This document shows positions 40,895-49,792 of a stretch of 64,000 nt of DNA, piece by piece. The DNA is from Streptomyces pactum (GTDB taxonomy: Bacteria; Actinomycetota; Actinomycetes; Streptomycetales; Streptomycetaceae). The notes under the pieces are model-generated. The model ran no database searches and had not been told where the DNA came from. It was given only the letters and a program-made list of their open reading frames with translations. The stretch spans positions 2,542,001 to 2,606,000 of the forward strand of contig NZ_JACYXC010000001.1 in the NCBI RefSeq assembly GCF_016031615.1, read 5' to 3'. A program made the translations under genes and the position numbers. Within the stretch, counting starts at the first letter, position 1. Each line of letters begins with the position of its first letter.

Positions 40895-43800
40895 ATGAGC
40901 GACGAGCCCCAGCAGCCCGTACCCCGGAAGCCCCAGGACGGGACCGGTCCGGCATCCGGTTCCCCCTCCGGTGACACGTCCGCTTCCGGGTCCGGTTCCC
41001 GCTCCGGCCAGGCCCGTGCGCCCCGGGGCTCCGGCGGCACCCCCGGTGACGCCCGTCCCGGCGCACCCGGGACCACCGGGCACCGCGGCTCCGGCGGCAC
41101 GACCGACGGTACGCCGGGCGGCTCCGCCTCCGGAAGGGGGCCCGGCGGCGGGAGCGGCCGGAAGCCGTTCCCGGCCGCGGGCACCGGCGCGGGCGCGCCG
41201 GCCGACCCCCGGCGACCCGCGGACGGCTCCGTCGGCACCGGCACCGGGCGGGGCTCCGGTTCCGCCTCCGGTACGGGCCCCGGCGGCGGTTCCGGCTCCG
41301 GTGCGGGCGCGGGCCGCAACCCCGGCGCCGCGGCCGGCGCGGGCGCGGGTGCGGGCCGTACCCCGGGCGCCCAGGGCGCCCCGGGAGCGGGCAGGGGCGC
41401 GAAGGCGTCCGGCGGCGGGGCGAACCGCGACCCCGATGTGACGGCGATCACCCCGGCGGTGCCTCCGGTGCCGCCGCGCGACGCACGGCCGGCCGGGAAG
41501 CCGGGCACGCCGGCGGGTGCCGGCCCGCGGGCCGGCGCCGGCTCCGCGGCCGGTCCGGGCGGTCCCGCCCGGGGCGGCCGGCCCGGCGGACCCGGCACCG
41601 GCGGCACCCCCGCCTTCGGCAGCGCCCCCGGCGGCCCGGCCCCGGGGGCCTTCGGCGCGCGCCGGGACGGCGCGCCCGGAGACCGCCCCGGCACCGGCTC
41701 GCCGGCCGGCGGCGCCTCCGAGACGACCGCGCTGCTGGGCGCGGTGCCCGCCGGCGGCCCCGGCCTGCCCGGCGACGGCACCGGAGCACGGCCCGGCGAC
41801 GGCGCGGGGACGCCCGGCACCGCCGCCGCGACGGCCTCGGCCGGCGCGACGGGCGAGAACGGCAAGAACGGCAAGAAGGGGAAGAAGGCGAAGAAAAAGC
41901 GGCCCAAGCGCACCGGCTGGCGCCGGCTGCTGCCCACCTGGCGCATGGTGCTGGGCGCCTTCCTCTTCCTGGTGCTGCTGATCGGCGGCACCCTGGTGGC
42001 CGGCTACATGCTGGTGGACATCCCCAAGGCCAACCCCACCGCCATCGCCCAGACCAACGTCTACCTGTACTCCGACGGCACCCCGCTGGCCCGCGACGGC
42101 GAGGTCAACCGGGAGAAGATCCGGCTGAGCCAGGTGCCGCTCACCGCCCAGCGCGCGGTGCTGGCCGCCGAGGACCGGGACTTCTACTCGGAGTCGGCGA
42201 TCAACCCGCTGGCGATGATCCGGGCCGGCTGGAACACCGTCACCGGCAAGGGCAAGCAGTCCGGCTCCACCATCACCCAGCAGTACGTGAAGAACTACTA
42301 CCTCAACCAGGAGCAGACGGTCTCCCGGAAGGTGAAGGAGTTCTTCATCGCGATCAAGCTGGACAGCGAGGTGAGCAAGGACGACATCCTGGAGGGCTAC
42401 CTCAACACCAGCTACTTCGGCCGGAACTCCTACGGCATCCAGGCGGCCGCCCAGGCCTACTACGCCAAGGACGTCGAGAAGCTGAAGACCGCCGAGGCGG
42501 CGTACCTGGCGACGCTGCTCAACGCGCCCAGCGCCTACGACGTGGTGGCCCACCCGGAGAACAAGAGGGCCGCCGTCGCCCGCTGGAACTACGTGCTCGA
42601 CGGCATGGTCAAGGAGGGCTGGCTGGACTCCGCCGAGCGGGAGAAGATGACGTTCCCCGCCCCCGGCCCGGTCAAGCCGCAGTCCGGCATGTCCGGCCAG
42701 CGCGGCTACCTGGTGGAGGCGGTCGAGGACTACCTCACGCACAACGACATCATCGACGAGCAGACGCTCGCCCGCGGCGGTTACCGGATCACCACCACCA
42801 TCGACCGGAAGAAGCAGGACGCCTTCGTCGACGCCGTCCAGGACAAGCTGCTGAGCAAGCTGTCGGACGAGCGGGAGGTGGACAAGTACGTCCGGGCCGG
42901 CGGCGCCTCGGTCGACCCGAAGACCGGCCAGGTGGTCGCCCTCTACGGCGGTGTGGACTACACCAAGCAGTTCGTCAACAACGCCACCCGGCGCGACTAC
43001 CAGAACGGCTCGACGTTCAAGCCGTTCGTCTTCACCTCCGCGGTGGAGAACGGTTCCACCACCCAGAGCGGCCAGCCGATCACCCCGAACACCGTCTACG
43101 ACGGCACCAACAAGCGCCCGGTGGTGGGCTGGGACGGCGGCTCCTACGCACCGGAGAACGAGGACCACGTCTCCTACGGCCCCATCACGGTGACCGAGGC
43201 CACCGACAAGTCGGTGAACTCCGTCTACGCCCAGATGGCGGTGGACGTGGGCCCGGAGAAGGTCAAGGACACCGCGGTCAAGCTGGGCCTGCCGGAGAAG
43301 ACCCCGGACCTCAACCCGTACCCGTCGGTGGCGCTGGGCACCTCCACGGCCAGCGTGCTGGAGATGACCGAGGCGTACGCCACGCTCGCCAACCACGGCC
43401 GGCACGGCAACTACACCCTGGTCACGAAGATCACCAAGGACGGCGAGGAGATCGACCTGCCGGGCCGCGGCGAGGTCAAGCAGGTGGTCTCCCGGGCCGC
43501 CGCCGACACCACCACCGCGGTGCTGCGCAGCGTGGTCCAGGGCGGCACCGCCACCGCCGCGCAGGCCGCCGGGCGGCCGGCGGCGGGCAAGACCGGTACC
43601 GCCGAGGAGGACAAGGCGGCGTGGTTCGCCGGCTACACCCCCGACCTGGTGACCGTGGTCGCGGTGATGGGCCAGAACTCCGAGACCGGTGAGCAGAAAC
43701 CGCTCTACGGGGCGACCGGCCTGCCGCGCATCAACGGCGGTGGAGCCCCGGCGGAGATCTGGGCCGCGTACACCGCCGATGCGCTGAAGGGGAAGCCGGT

Positions 43801-44047
43801 CGCCGAGTTCGACCTGAAGACCGACGGTGCCACCGGCACCCCGCAGGCGCCCTCGACGGAGACCCAGCCGCCGGCCGGCACCACTCCGCCGGCCACCGAG
43901 GCGCCCCCGACCACCACCCCGCCGACCACCCCGCCGACGGCCACCGGCCCCCACGACGCAGCCGCCCACCGTGCCGCCGACCCAGCCGACCTTCGAACCG
44001 CCGACCACCGATCCGACCGGCGGTCCGGGGGGCGAGCCCGGCGGTGA
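40895..44047 (+). CDS. Class A penicillin-binding protein (GT51 plus transpeptidase), C-terminal frame slip
   Basis: A bifunctional peptidoglycan synthase of 1050 residues as written. The first 330 residues are cytosolic Gly/Pro/Ala/Ser-rich low complexity ending in a Lys-rich KKGKKAKKKRPKR patch, then a membrane helix (about 350-372). GT51: catalytic Glu426 in AAEDRDFY, with GSTITQQYVKN and EGYLNTSYFG. Transpeptidase: Ser706 in STFK, SVN in TDKSVNS, and KTGT from Lys899. The normal acidic Gly/Pro tail is in the +1 frame after C5 at about 43948-43952; removing one C would restore a frame to 44123. ATG 40895 after GGAG. It is convergent with the SMR gene. Confidence 0.94.
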   Translation: MSDEPQQPVPRKPQDGTGPASGSPSGDTSASGSGSRSGQARAPRGSGGTPGDARPGAPGTTGHRGSGGTTDGTPGGSASGRGPGGGSGRKPFPAAGTGAGAPADPRRPADGSVGTGTGRGSGSASGTGPGGGSGSGAGAGRNPGAAAGAGAGAGRTPGAQGAPGAGRGAKASGGGANRDPDVTAITPAVPPVPPRDARPAGKPGTPAGAGPRAGAGSAAGPGGPARGGRPGGPGTGGTPAFGSAPGGPAPGAFGARRDGAPGDRPGTGSPAGGASETTALLGAVPAGGPGLPGDGTGARPGDGAGTPGTAAATASAGATGENGKNGKKGKKAKKKRPKRTGWRRLLPTWRMVLGAFLFLVLLIGGTLVAGYMLVDIPKANPTAIAQTNVYLYSDGTPLARDGEVNREKIRLSQVPLTAQRAVLAAEDRDFYSESAINPLAMIRAGWNTVTGKGKQSGSTITQQYVKNYYLNQEQTVSRKVKEFFIAIKLDSEVSKDDILEGYLNTSYFGRNSYGIQAAAQAYYAKDVEKLKTAEAAYLATLLNAPSAYDVVAHPENKRAAVARWNYVLDGMVKEGWLDSAEREKMTFPAPGPVKPQSGMSGQRGYLVEAVEDYLTHNDIIDEQTLARGGYRITTTIDRKKQDAFVDAVQDKLLSKLSDEREVDKYVRAGGASVDPKTGQVVALYGGVDYTKQFVNNATRRDYQNGSTFKPFVFTSAVENGSTTQSGQPITPNTVYDGTNKRPVVGWDGGSYAPENEDHVSYGPITVTEATDKSVNSVYAQMAVDVGPEKVKDTAVKLGLPEKTPDLNPYPSVALGTSTASVLEMTEAYATLANHGRHGNYTLVTKITKDGEEIDLPGRGEVKQVVSRAAADTTTAVLRSVVQGGTATAAQAAGRPAAGKTGTAEEDKAAWFAGYTPDLVTVVAVMGQNSETGEQKPLYGATGLPRINGGGAPAEIWAAYTADALKGKPVAEFDLKTDGATGTPQAPSTETQPPAGTTPPATEAPPTTTPPTTPPTATGPHDAAAHRAADPADLRTADHRSDRRSGGRARR

Positions 44048-44145
44048 CCCGGGTGGCACCGGCGGGGACCCGGGCGGTGACCCCGGCGGAACGTCGGCCG
44101 GGCCCGGCGCCCCAACCGGCTGACGCCGCCCGGACCGGGACAGAG

Positions 44146-44191
44146 CACGACGGAGCCCCGGGACCCGATCGGGTCCCGGGGCTCCGTCGTG
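44146..44191 (+). terminator. Terminator after the PBP gene
   Basis: A perfect 22-bp stem (44146-44167 with 44170-44191) around a 2-nt centre. It starts 23 bp after the restored PBP stop at 44123, which supports the longer reading frame. Confidence 0.9.
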
Positions 44192-44400
44192 TCCGCCGGG
44201 GTGGCCGGCCGGCCGCGGCGCCGCCCGGACCCACCGGGGCGGCGGCCGGCCCGCGGGCGGGCGAACGGTTCCCCTGCGGTCGGCCGATCGGGCGGACGAG
44301 CGGACACATCGGCCGGCGGCCGGGCCCCGGCAGGGGCGGACGAGCGGACAGGCAGGCGGACGAGCGGACAGGCGGGCGGAGGCCCGGACAGTCGGGCGGC

Positions 44401-44721
44401 TCAGTGACCGGAGGTGGCCTTCAGGCCGACCACCGCGACCAGCAGCAGGGCCACGAAGAAGATCCGGGCGGCGGTGGCCGGCTCGCCCAGCACCACCATG
44501 CCGAAGACGGCCGCGCCGGCGGCCCCGATCCCCACCCAGACGCCGTAGGCGGTGCCGATCGGCAGCGTCCGGGCGGCCTGCGAGAGCAGCGCCATACTGG
44601 CCACGATCCCGGCGGCGGTGGCGACGCTGGGCCACAGCCGGGTGAAACCCTCGGTGTACTTCATCCCGATCGACCAGCCCACTTCCAGCAGACCGGCGAT
44701 CACCAGCAGAACCCACGCCAT
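44401..44721 (-). CDS. sugE: SMR-family small multidrug/guanidinium exporter (SugE-like)
   Basis: A 106-residue protein with four membrane helices. Helix 1 carries the essential Glu in LLVIAGLLEVGWSIGMKYTEGF; the GWSIGMKYTEGF form is SugE-like rather than EmrE-like. GTAYGVWVGIGAAGA is the dimer-packing helix. Members export guanidinium or quaternary ammonium compounds by proton exchange. The ATG at 44721 follows GGAGG. No guanidine riboswitch is evident upstream, but a 14-bp-arm palindrome sits 110 bp upstream. Confidence 0.9.
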   Translation of the reverse strand: MAWVLLVIAGLLEVGWSIGMKYTEGFTRLWPSVATAAGIVASMALLSQAARTLPIGTAYGVWVGIGAAGAAVFGMVVLGEPATAARIFFVALLLVAVVGLKATSGH

Positions 44722-44832
44722 GACGGCACCTCCGTGCACAGAGCTTCGGCAGCAGATGAGGTGCGTCGTCTTTGCCTGACCCGGTACGGCGCGTCTCGTC
44801 GGGATGGTTCCGACCGTAGCAAAGGGCATGGA

Positions 44833-44862
44833 CAAGGGTGGTGACCCAGGTCACCACCCTTG
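44833..44862. promoter_or_regulatory. Perfect 14-bp inverted repeat upstream of the SMR gene
   Basis: CAAGGGTGGTGACC (44833-44846) and its exact complement (44849-44862) are separated by 2 bp. On the minus strand a TACGGT -10 candidate (44813-44818) lies beside it, so the palindrome covers the -35 position. This is a good operator candidate for a TetR- or MerR-like regulator not in the window. Confidence 0.65.
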
Positions 44863-45071
44863 ATCCGTCCGCGACGGTGCGCCGGAGGCGGCCCGGCACC
44901 GGGGGCGCCCCGCTCACCGGGGATACACGCGCCGGGGATACGTACGCCGGCGAGGTGTGCACGAGGGGACGTGCGGCGCCGGCGAGGTGTGCGCGCCGGA
45001 CGTGCGACGTCGGGGAAACGTCACGGAGGCGTGCGCGCCGCCGGACGGGCGCGCCGCGGTGGGGGTACGGG

Positions 45072-45419
45072 TCAGAGGTACAGGCCCGTGGAGTCCTCCG
45101 AGCCCTCCAGCCGCTCCGCCGCCACCGCGTGCAGGTCCCGCTCGCGCATCAGCACGTAGGCGACTCCGCGGACCTCCACCTCGGCCCGGTCCTCCGGGTC
45201 GTACAGCACCCGGTCGCCGGGCTCGACGGTCCGCACGCTCTGTCCCACCGCGACCACCTCGGCCCAGGCCAGCCGCTTGCCGACGGCGGCGGTGGCCGGG
45301 ATCACGATGCCGCCGGTGGAGCGGCGCTCCCCCTCGGGGATGTCGGTACGGACCAGCACCCGGTCGTGCAGCATCCGGATGGGCAGCTTGTCATGGGACG
45401 TGTTCGTACTCACGCCCAT
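45072..45419 (-). CDS. GroES-like (Cpn10 fold) protein
   Basis: A 115-residue Cpn10-fold protein: KLPIRMLHDRVLVRTDIPEGERRSTGGIVIPATA is the conserved first strand and mobile loop, then AEVVAVGQSVRTVEPGDRVLYDPED. It is a divergent GroES paralogue; the loop lacks the exact IVL GroEL-binding form and carries RRSTGGIVIP instead. No groEL is nearby. The ATG at 45419 follows AGGT; a GTG at 45413 is possible. Role unknown, maybe a co-chaperone variant. Confidence 0.82.
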   Translation of the reverse strand: MGVSTNTSHDKLPIRMLHDRVLVRTDIPEGERRSTGGIVIPATAAVGKRLAWAEVVAVGQSVRTVEPGDRVLYDPEDRAEVEVRGVAYVLMRERDLHAVAAERLEGSEDSTGLYL

Positions 45420-45658
45420 GAAGGTACCTGGCCGCCCGGCAGGCCGCCGCCACCGGTCCGGCCACCGGTCCCGGTCCGGCCGCCGGGGTCCGGCCACGGC
45501 CGCGGCCGAGCACCGGGCAGGCCGTCACCGGGTGCGCACCGGGGTGCCGCGCACCCCTCCGCGGGGACGCGATACGCCCTGTCCGGACACCGGACGGGCC
45601 GCCGGTCGCACCGGCACCGGGCCCGCCGCGGGCAACCGGTGGCGCGCCCGCGGCCGGC

Positions 45659-45976
45659 TCAGTCCTGCCGGCGCCGCGACACCACGACCAGCCCGACCAC
45701 CCCCACGACCAGCAGGGCGATGGGCACGATGCGCTCCATCCGGGGCGACCCGTCCTCCGCGACCAGCCGGCCGCGGGCGTCCGAGACCACCCGGTTGGCG
45801 GCCACGTAGGCCCGCCCGGCGGTGCGGTCCACGGTCGCGGCGGCCTTCGCCTTGGCGTCGCCGATGATCGTCCTGGGGTGCATCCGCACCCCGATCTCGT
45901 CGAGGGTCACGGCGAGTTCCCGCCGCCTGCGGGCGATGTCCGCCTCGATCTGCGCAGGGGTCCTGGCATCCGACAC
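45659..45976 (-). CDS. DUF3618 small membrane protein
   Basis: A 105-residue protein. ARTPAQIEADIARRRRELAVTLDEIGVRMHPRTII is the DUF3618 signature. A C-terminal helix (IVPIALLVVGVVGLVVVSRRRQD) anchors it in the membrane. The GTG at 45976 follows GGAGG by 7 bp; an upstream ATG at 45994 is less likely. Divergent from the bcp gene. Function unknown. Confidence 0.85.
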   Translation of the reverse strand: MSDARTPAQIEADIARRRRELAVTLDEIGVRMHPRTIIGDAKAKAAATVDRTAGRAYVAANRVVSDARGRLVAEDGSPRMERIVPIALLVVGVVGLVVVSRRRQD

Positions 45977-46117
45977 CGCGCTGCCTCCGTACATGTCCGT
46001 CGATCTGGGTCCGTGGTGGACAGTCTGTCAGTTCCGTCCCCCTTGCGCCCCACAGCACCCCCGTTCGCCGACCTGGCTAATGTCGTCACCTACGCACCAC
46101 ACGACACGAGGAGAGCC

Positions 46118-46585
46118 ATGAGCGAGCGACTGAAGCCCGGCGACACCGCCCCGGCCTTCACCCTTCCCGACGCGGACGGCAAGCAGGTGTCGCTCGCCGA
46201 CCACGCGGGCCGCAAGGTCATCGTCTACTTCTACCCCGCCGCCCTCACGCCGGGCTGCACCAAGCAGGCGTGCGACTTCACCGACAACCTGGACTTCCTC
46301 GCCGGCCACGGCTACGACGTCATCGGCATCTCGCCGGACAAGCCGGAGAAGCTGGCGAAGTTCCGCGAGCAGGAGGAGCTGCGGGTCACGCTCCTCGGCG
46401 ACCCGGACAAGTCGGTGCTCACCGCGTACGGGGCGTTCGGCGAGAAGAAGCTGTACGGCAAGACGGTGACCGGCGTCATCCGCTCCACGGTGATCGTGGA
46501 CGAGGAGGGGAAGGTCGAGCGCGCCCTGTACAACGTCAAGGCCACCGGCCACGTCGCGAAGATCATCAAGGACCTGGGGCTGTAA
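46118..46585 (+). CDS. bcp: Thiol peroxidase/peroxiredoxin (Bcp/PrxQ)
   Basis: A 155-residue peroxiredoxin. The peroxidatic Cys47 and resolving Cys52 lie in TPGCTKQACDF, the five-residue spacing of the PrxQ/Bcp alpha-2 type. The thioredoxin fold continues with VIGISPDKPEKLAKF and STVIVDEEGKVERALYNVKATGH. It reduces H2O2 and organic hydroperoxides using thioredoxin. ATG after ACGAGGAGA. Full length. Confidence 0.95.
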   Translation: MSERLKPGDTAPAFTLPDADGKQVSLADHAGRKVIVYFYPAALTPGCTKQACDFTDNLDFLAGHGYDVIGISPDKPEKLAKFREQEELRVTLLGDPDKSVLTAYGAFGEKKLYGKTVTGVIRSTVIVDEEGKVERALYNVKATGHVAKIIKDLGL

Positions 46586-46847
46586 TCGGGGGAACAGGGA
46601 GGACCCGCCGGCCGAGCCCGGGGCACCCGGCCCCGGCCGGCCCTCCGTCCCCGCCGGCGCACCGTCCCCGCCGGCGCACCGGCCCCGCCGGCGCCCCCGG
46701 CCCCGCCGCGTCCCGCGGAGGTGGCCCGTCCACGCCCCGCCGGGGCGGTCCGCCCGGGCCGTGCCGACCGGTCCGCCGGGGCCCGGCGCCCACCCGGCCG
46801 CCCCGCCCGCCGCGCGACCGCCGAACGAGTAGAGTAAGCGGCGCGTT

Positions 46848-46922
46848 GGGCCCGTACCCCAGCTGGCCAGAGGGCGCCGGTTTAGGTCCGGTGTGTCGTG
46901 GGTTCGAGTCCCACCGGGCCCA
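46848..46922 (+). tRNA. tRNA-like gene with anticodon TAG (Leu), short variable arm
   Basis: A 75-nt cloverleaf: acceptor GGGCCCG/CGGGCCC, D arm CCC/GGG, anticodon stem GCCGG/CCGGT around loop TTTAGGT (anticodon TAG, G37), variable loop of 5 nt, T arm GTGGG/CCCAC with TTCGAGT, discriminator A. TAG reads CTA Leu, but bacterial tRNA-Leu normally has a long variable arm, missing here. CCA is not encoded. A -10 TAGAGT lies at 46830-46835. Confidence 0.88.
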
Positions 46923-46982
46923 CGTGACGGCCGGCCCTCCTGTCCTTCGGGGCCGCGGAGGGCCGGCCGGTCCTCCCCGGCC

Positions 46983-47621
46983 TCAGCTGCCCAGCAGCTC
47001 CCGGACCACCGGCGCCAGCGCGCGGAACGCCTTGCCGCGGTGGCTGATGGCGTTCTTCTCCTCCGGGCTCAGCTCGGCGCAGGTCCGGGTCTCGCCCAGC
47101 GGCTGGAGGATCGGGTCGTAGCCGAAGCCGCCGGAACCGGCCGGCTCGTGCCGCAGGGTCCCCTCCAGACGTCCCTCCACCACCCGCTCCCGCCCGTCGG
47201 GCAGCGCCAGCGCGGCGGCACAGGCGAAGTGCGCGCCGCGGTGGCCGTCGGCGATGTCCGAGATCTGCGCCAGCAGCAGGTCGAGGTTGGCGCGGTCGTC
47301 CCCGTGCCGGCCGGACCAGCGGGCGGAGAAGATGCCGGGCGCGCCGCCCAGCACGTCCACGCACAGCCCGGAGTCGTCGGCGACGGCGGGCAGCCCGGTG
47401 GCGCGGGCGAGTGCGTGCGCCTTCAGCAGCGCGTTCTCGGCGAAGGTGGTGCCGGTCTCCTTCACATCGGGGATCTCGGGGTAGGCGTCGGCGCCGACGA
47501 GTTCGAGGCCGAGCCCGGCCTCGCTCAGGATCGCCCGGAGTTCGGTGACCTTGCCGGCGTTGCGGGTGGCGAGGACCAGGCGGCGGGGCGCCGCGGCGGG
47601 GTCTGCGGATTCTGGCTGCAT
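46983..47621 (-). CDS. rdgB: RdgB/HAM1 family non-canonical purine NTP pyrophosphatase
   Basis: A 212-residue nucleotide pyrophosphatase. LVLATRNAGKVTELRAIL is the substrate-binding start, ETGTTFAENALLKAHALA follows, and ADDSGLCVDVLGGAPGIFSARW is the catalytic segment with DDSG. SHRGKAFRAL closes the site. It removes dITP, dITP-like and XTP nucleotides. ATG at 47621. Adjacent to the rph gene as in many bacteria. Confidence 0.95.
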   Translation of the reverse strand: MQPESADPAAAPRRLVLATRNAGKVTELRAILSEAGLGLELVGADAYPEIPDVKETGTTFAENALLKAHALARATGLPAVADDSGLCVDVLGGAPGIFSARWSGRHGDDRANLDLLLAQISDIADGHRGAHFACAAALALPDGRERVVEGRLEGTLRHEPAGSGGFGYDPILQPLGETRTCAELSPEEKNAISHRGKAFRALAPVVRELLGS

Positions 47622-47629
47622 TCCACCGA

Positions 47630-48067
47630 TTATCCGGGTGTGCAGACGTTGGTCAGCTCCCCCAGGGCCTCGGTGACCGGGGTGAGGTCGGGGGTCCGGT
47701 CGCCCCGGTCCATGGCGGTCCGCACATTGCCGACCGCCTGGTCGAGGTTCTCCACCGCCTTGGCGACATCGGCGTTGTCGGTGCGGTCGCCCAGCTTGTC
47801 CAGGTCGTCCTCCAGCAACTCGATGATCTTGTCGGCCTCCTGCGGGTTGACGGCCGCCCCGGTCAGCGCGTTCTGGAGCTCGTTGACGTCGTTGGTCACC
47901 TCCAGCGCGAGCTGGGCGCAGTCCACGGCCTTCTGCACCGAGTCGCAGCCGGTGAGCGCCGGGACGGCGAGCACCAGCGAGGCGGCGGCCAGCGTGCCGG
48001 CGGTGGTGGCACGGCGGCGGGCGCCGGCGGCCGGGGCGGTGCGGCGTATGCGGTGGATGGCTGTCAT
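47630..48067 (-). CDS. Hypothetical lipoprotein
   Basis: A 145-residue exported lipoprotein. Signal core TTAGTLAAASLVLAVPAL with lipobox LTGC near residue 41; the mature part is mostly helical (DVNELQNALTGAAVNPQEADKIIELLEDDLDKL) with two more cysteines (DCAQLA, TNVCTPG) that could bond. GGGGGAGG lies before the ATG. Located between rdgB and rph, a position kept in Streptomyces. Function unknown. Confidence 0.85.
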   Translation of the reverse strand: MTAIHRIRRTAPAAGARRRATTAGTLAAASLVLAVPALTGCDSVQKAVDCAQLALEVTNDVNELQNALTGAAVNPQEADKIIELLEDDLDKLGDRTDNADVAKAVENLDQAVGNVRTAMDRGDRTPDLTPVTEALGELTNVCTPG

Positions 48068-48429
48068 GAGCGGTCCTCCCCCTTCGGGTCCGGCGGCCGG
48101 CGCGCGGTGGGTCCGCGGCGCCGGTCTGCCGCCACCTGTATGAACGCCGGGCGGGCCGGTCCGGGTTGCTCATCCGGGACACGGAAAGGATCTCTTGCCC
48201 AGGGGCCCGTCACCGGGGAGGAGCCCGCCGCGGGAGCGCCCCGCGGTGACGATGCCCGTGGCGGGGGCGCCCACCGCGGGGTCGCCCCCGGCGGGACCGG
48301 TCACCGCAACGCCCGTCGCCGGAAGGAGCCCGTCACCGGAGCGCCCCGCGCCGGACGGCCCGTCACCCCGGGCGGGCCCGCTCCGTCCGCCGGAGCGGCC
48401 CGGTCACCCGACGGGCCCCGGCCGCGCGG
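48068..48429. other. Intergenic region between rph and the lipoprotein gene, no gene seen
   Basis: About 360 bp rich in CCCGTCACCGG, GCGCCCC and CGGCGGG words repeated every 20-40 bp. No frame has a family motif. Likely transcription spacer. Confidence 0.4.
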
Positions 48430-49161
<732 letters not shown>

Positions 49162-49322
49162 GCGCCCGAGCCTATCCGCTGCGCGTCGGGCCCCGGTCCG
49201 GAGCGGTCCGGAACCGGGGCCCGGGGCGCGGCGGGTGCCCGGCGGGCCCGGGGCCCGGGGCCGGGCGGTCCGGGCCGCCCGGGAGGCGGCGCGGCCGGCC
49301 TACCGCCGGTCGGCGGGGGTGC

Positions 49323-49556
49323 TCAGAGCATGTCCTCGATCTCGGCCGCGAGCGGGTCGGCGTCGGTGCCGATGACGACCTGGATGGCGGTGCCCATCTT
49401 CACCACGCCGTGGGCGCCGGCCGCCTTGAGGGCGGCCTCGTTGACCAGGGCGGGGTCGGAGACCTCGGTGCGCAGGCGGGTGATGCAGCCCTCGATCTCC
49501 TCGATGTTGTCGATACCGCCGAGCCCGGCGACGATCTTTTCAGCCTTGCTGGCCAT
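49323..49556 (-). CDS. nagF: PTS GlcNAc enzyme IIB (NagF)
   Basis: A 77-residue EIIB protein of the glucose superfamily. The phosphorylated cysteine is Cys24 in EEIEGCITRLR. MGTAIQVVIGTDADPLAAEIEDML is the usual end. It passes phosphate from EIIA to GlcNAc bound by NagE. Divergent from nagE1 with a shared DasR-type operator between them. Confidence 0.93.
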   Translation of the reverse strand: MASKAEKIVAGLGGIDNIEEIEGCITRLRTEVSDPALVNEAALKAAGAHGVVKMGTAIQVVIGTDADPLAAEIEDML

Positions 49557-49735
49557 GGCCTCTCCTGTTGTCTCGGCCCTTCGGCGATACCGGTCAGGCG
49601 ATACCGACGAGCGGTTTTCATACGGTAACCACGTTCAGCCCAGCTTCGCAGGCGTGTGCCCGTCACCTGACGAAGGATGACGGTCATCCGGTGCCGCGCC
49701 CCCGACGGGGAACGGTGGCGCCGAACCGCTACGCG

Positions 49736-49751
49736 AGTGGTCTACACCATT
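49736..49751. promoter_or_regulatory. DasR-type operator (dre) between nagF and nagE1
   Basis: The core GGTCTACACC differs by one base from GGTCTAGACC, with matching AGT...ATT flanks. It lies 42 bp upstream of the nagE1 ATG in a region also serving nagF, as known for the Streptomyces GlcNAc PTS. Confidence 0.75.
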
Positions 49752-49792
49752 ATGCGCCAAGGGTCACGCCGACCGCCGCCGGGAGGGCCTGG

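Noticed and set aside
44722..44830. Guanidine riboswitch before the SMR gene
   Set aside because: The conserved guanidine-I, -II and -III sequence blocks are not found; the palindrome suggests protein control.
40886..44962. 1358-codon open frame on the minus strand opposite the PBP gene
   Set aside because: High-GC shadow frame; the plus strand carries all class A PBP motifs.
46848..46922. Integrated element at the TAG tRNA
   Set aside because: No integrase and no repeat of the tRNA 3' end within the window.
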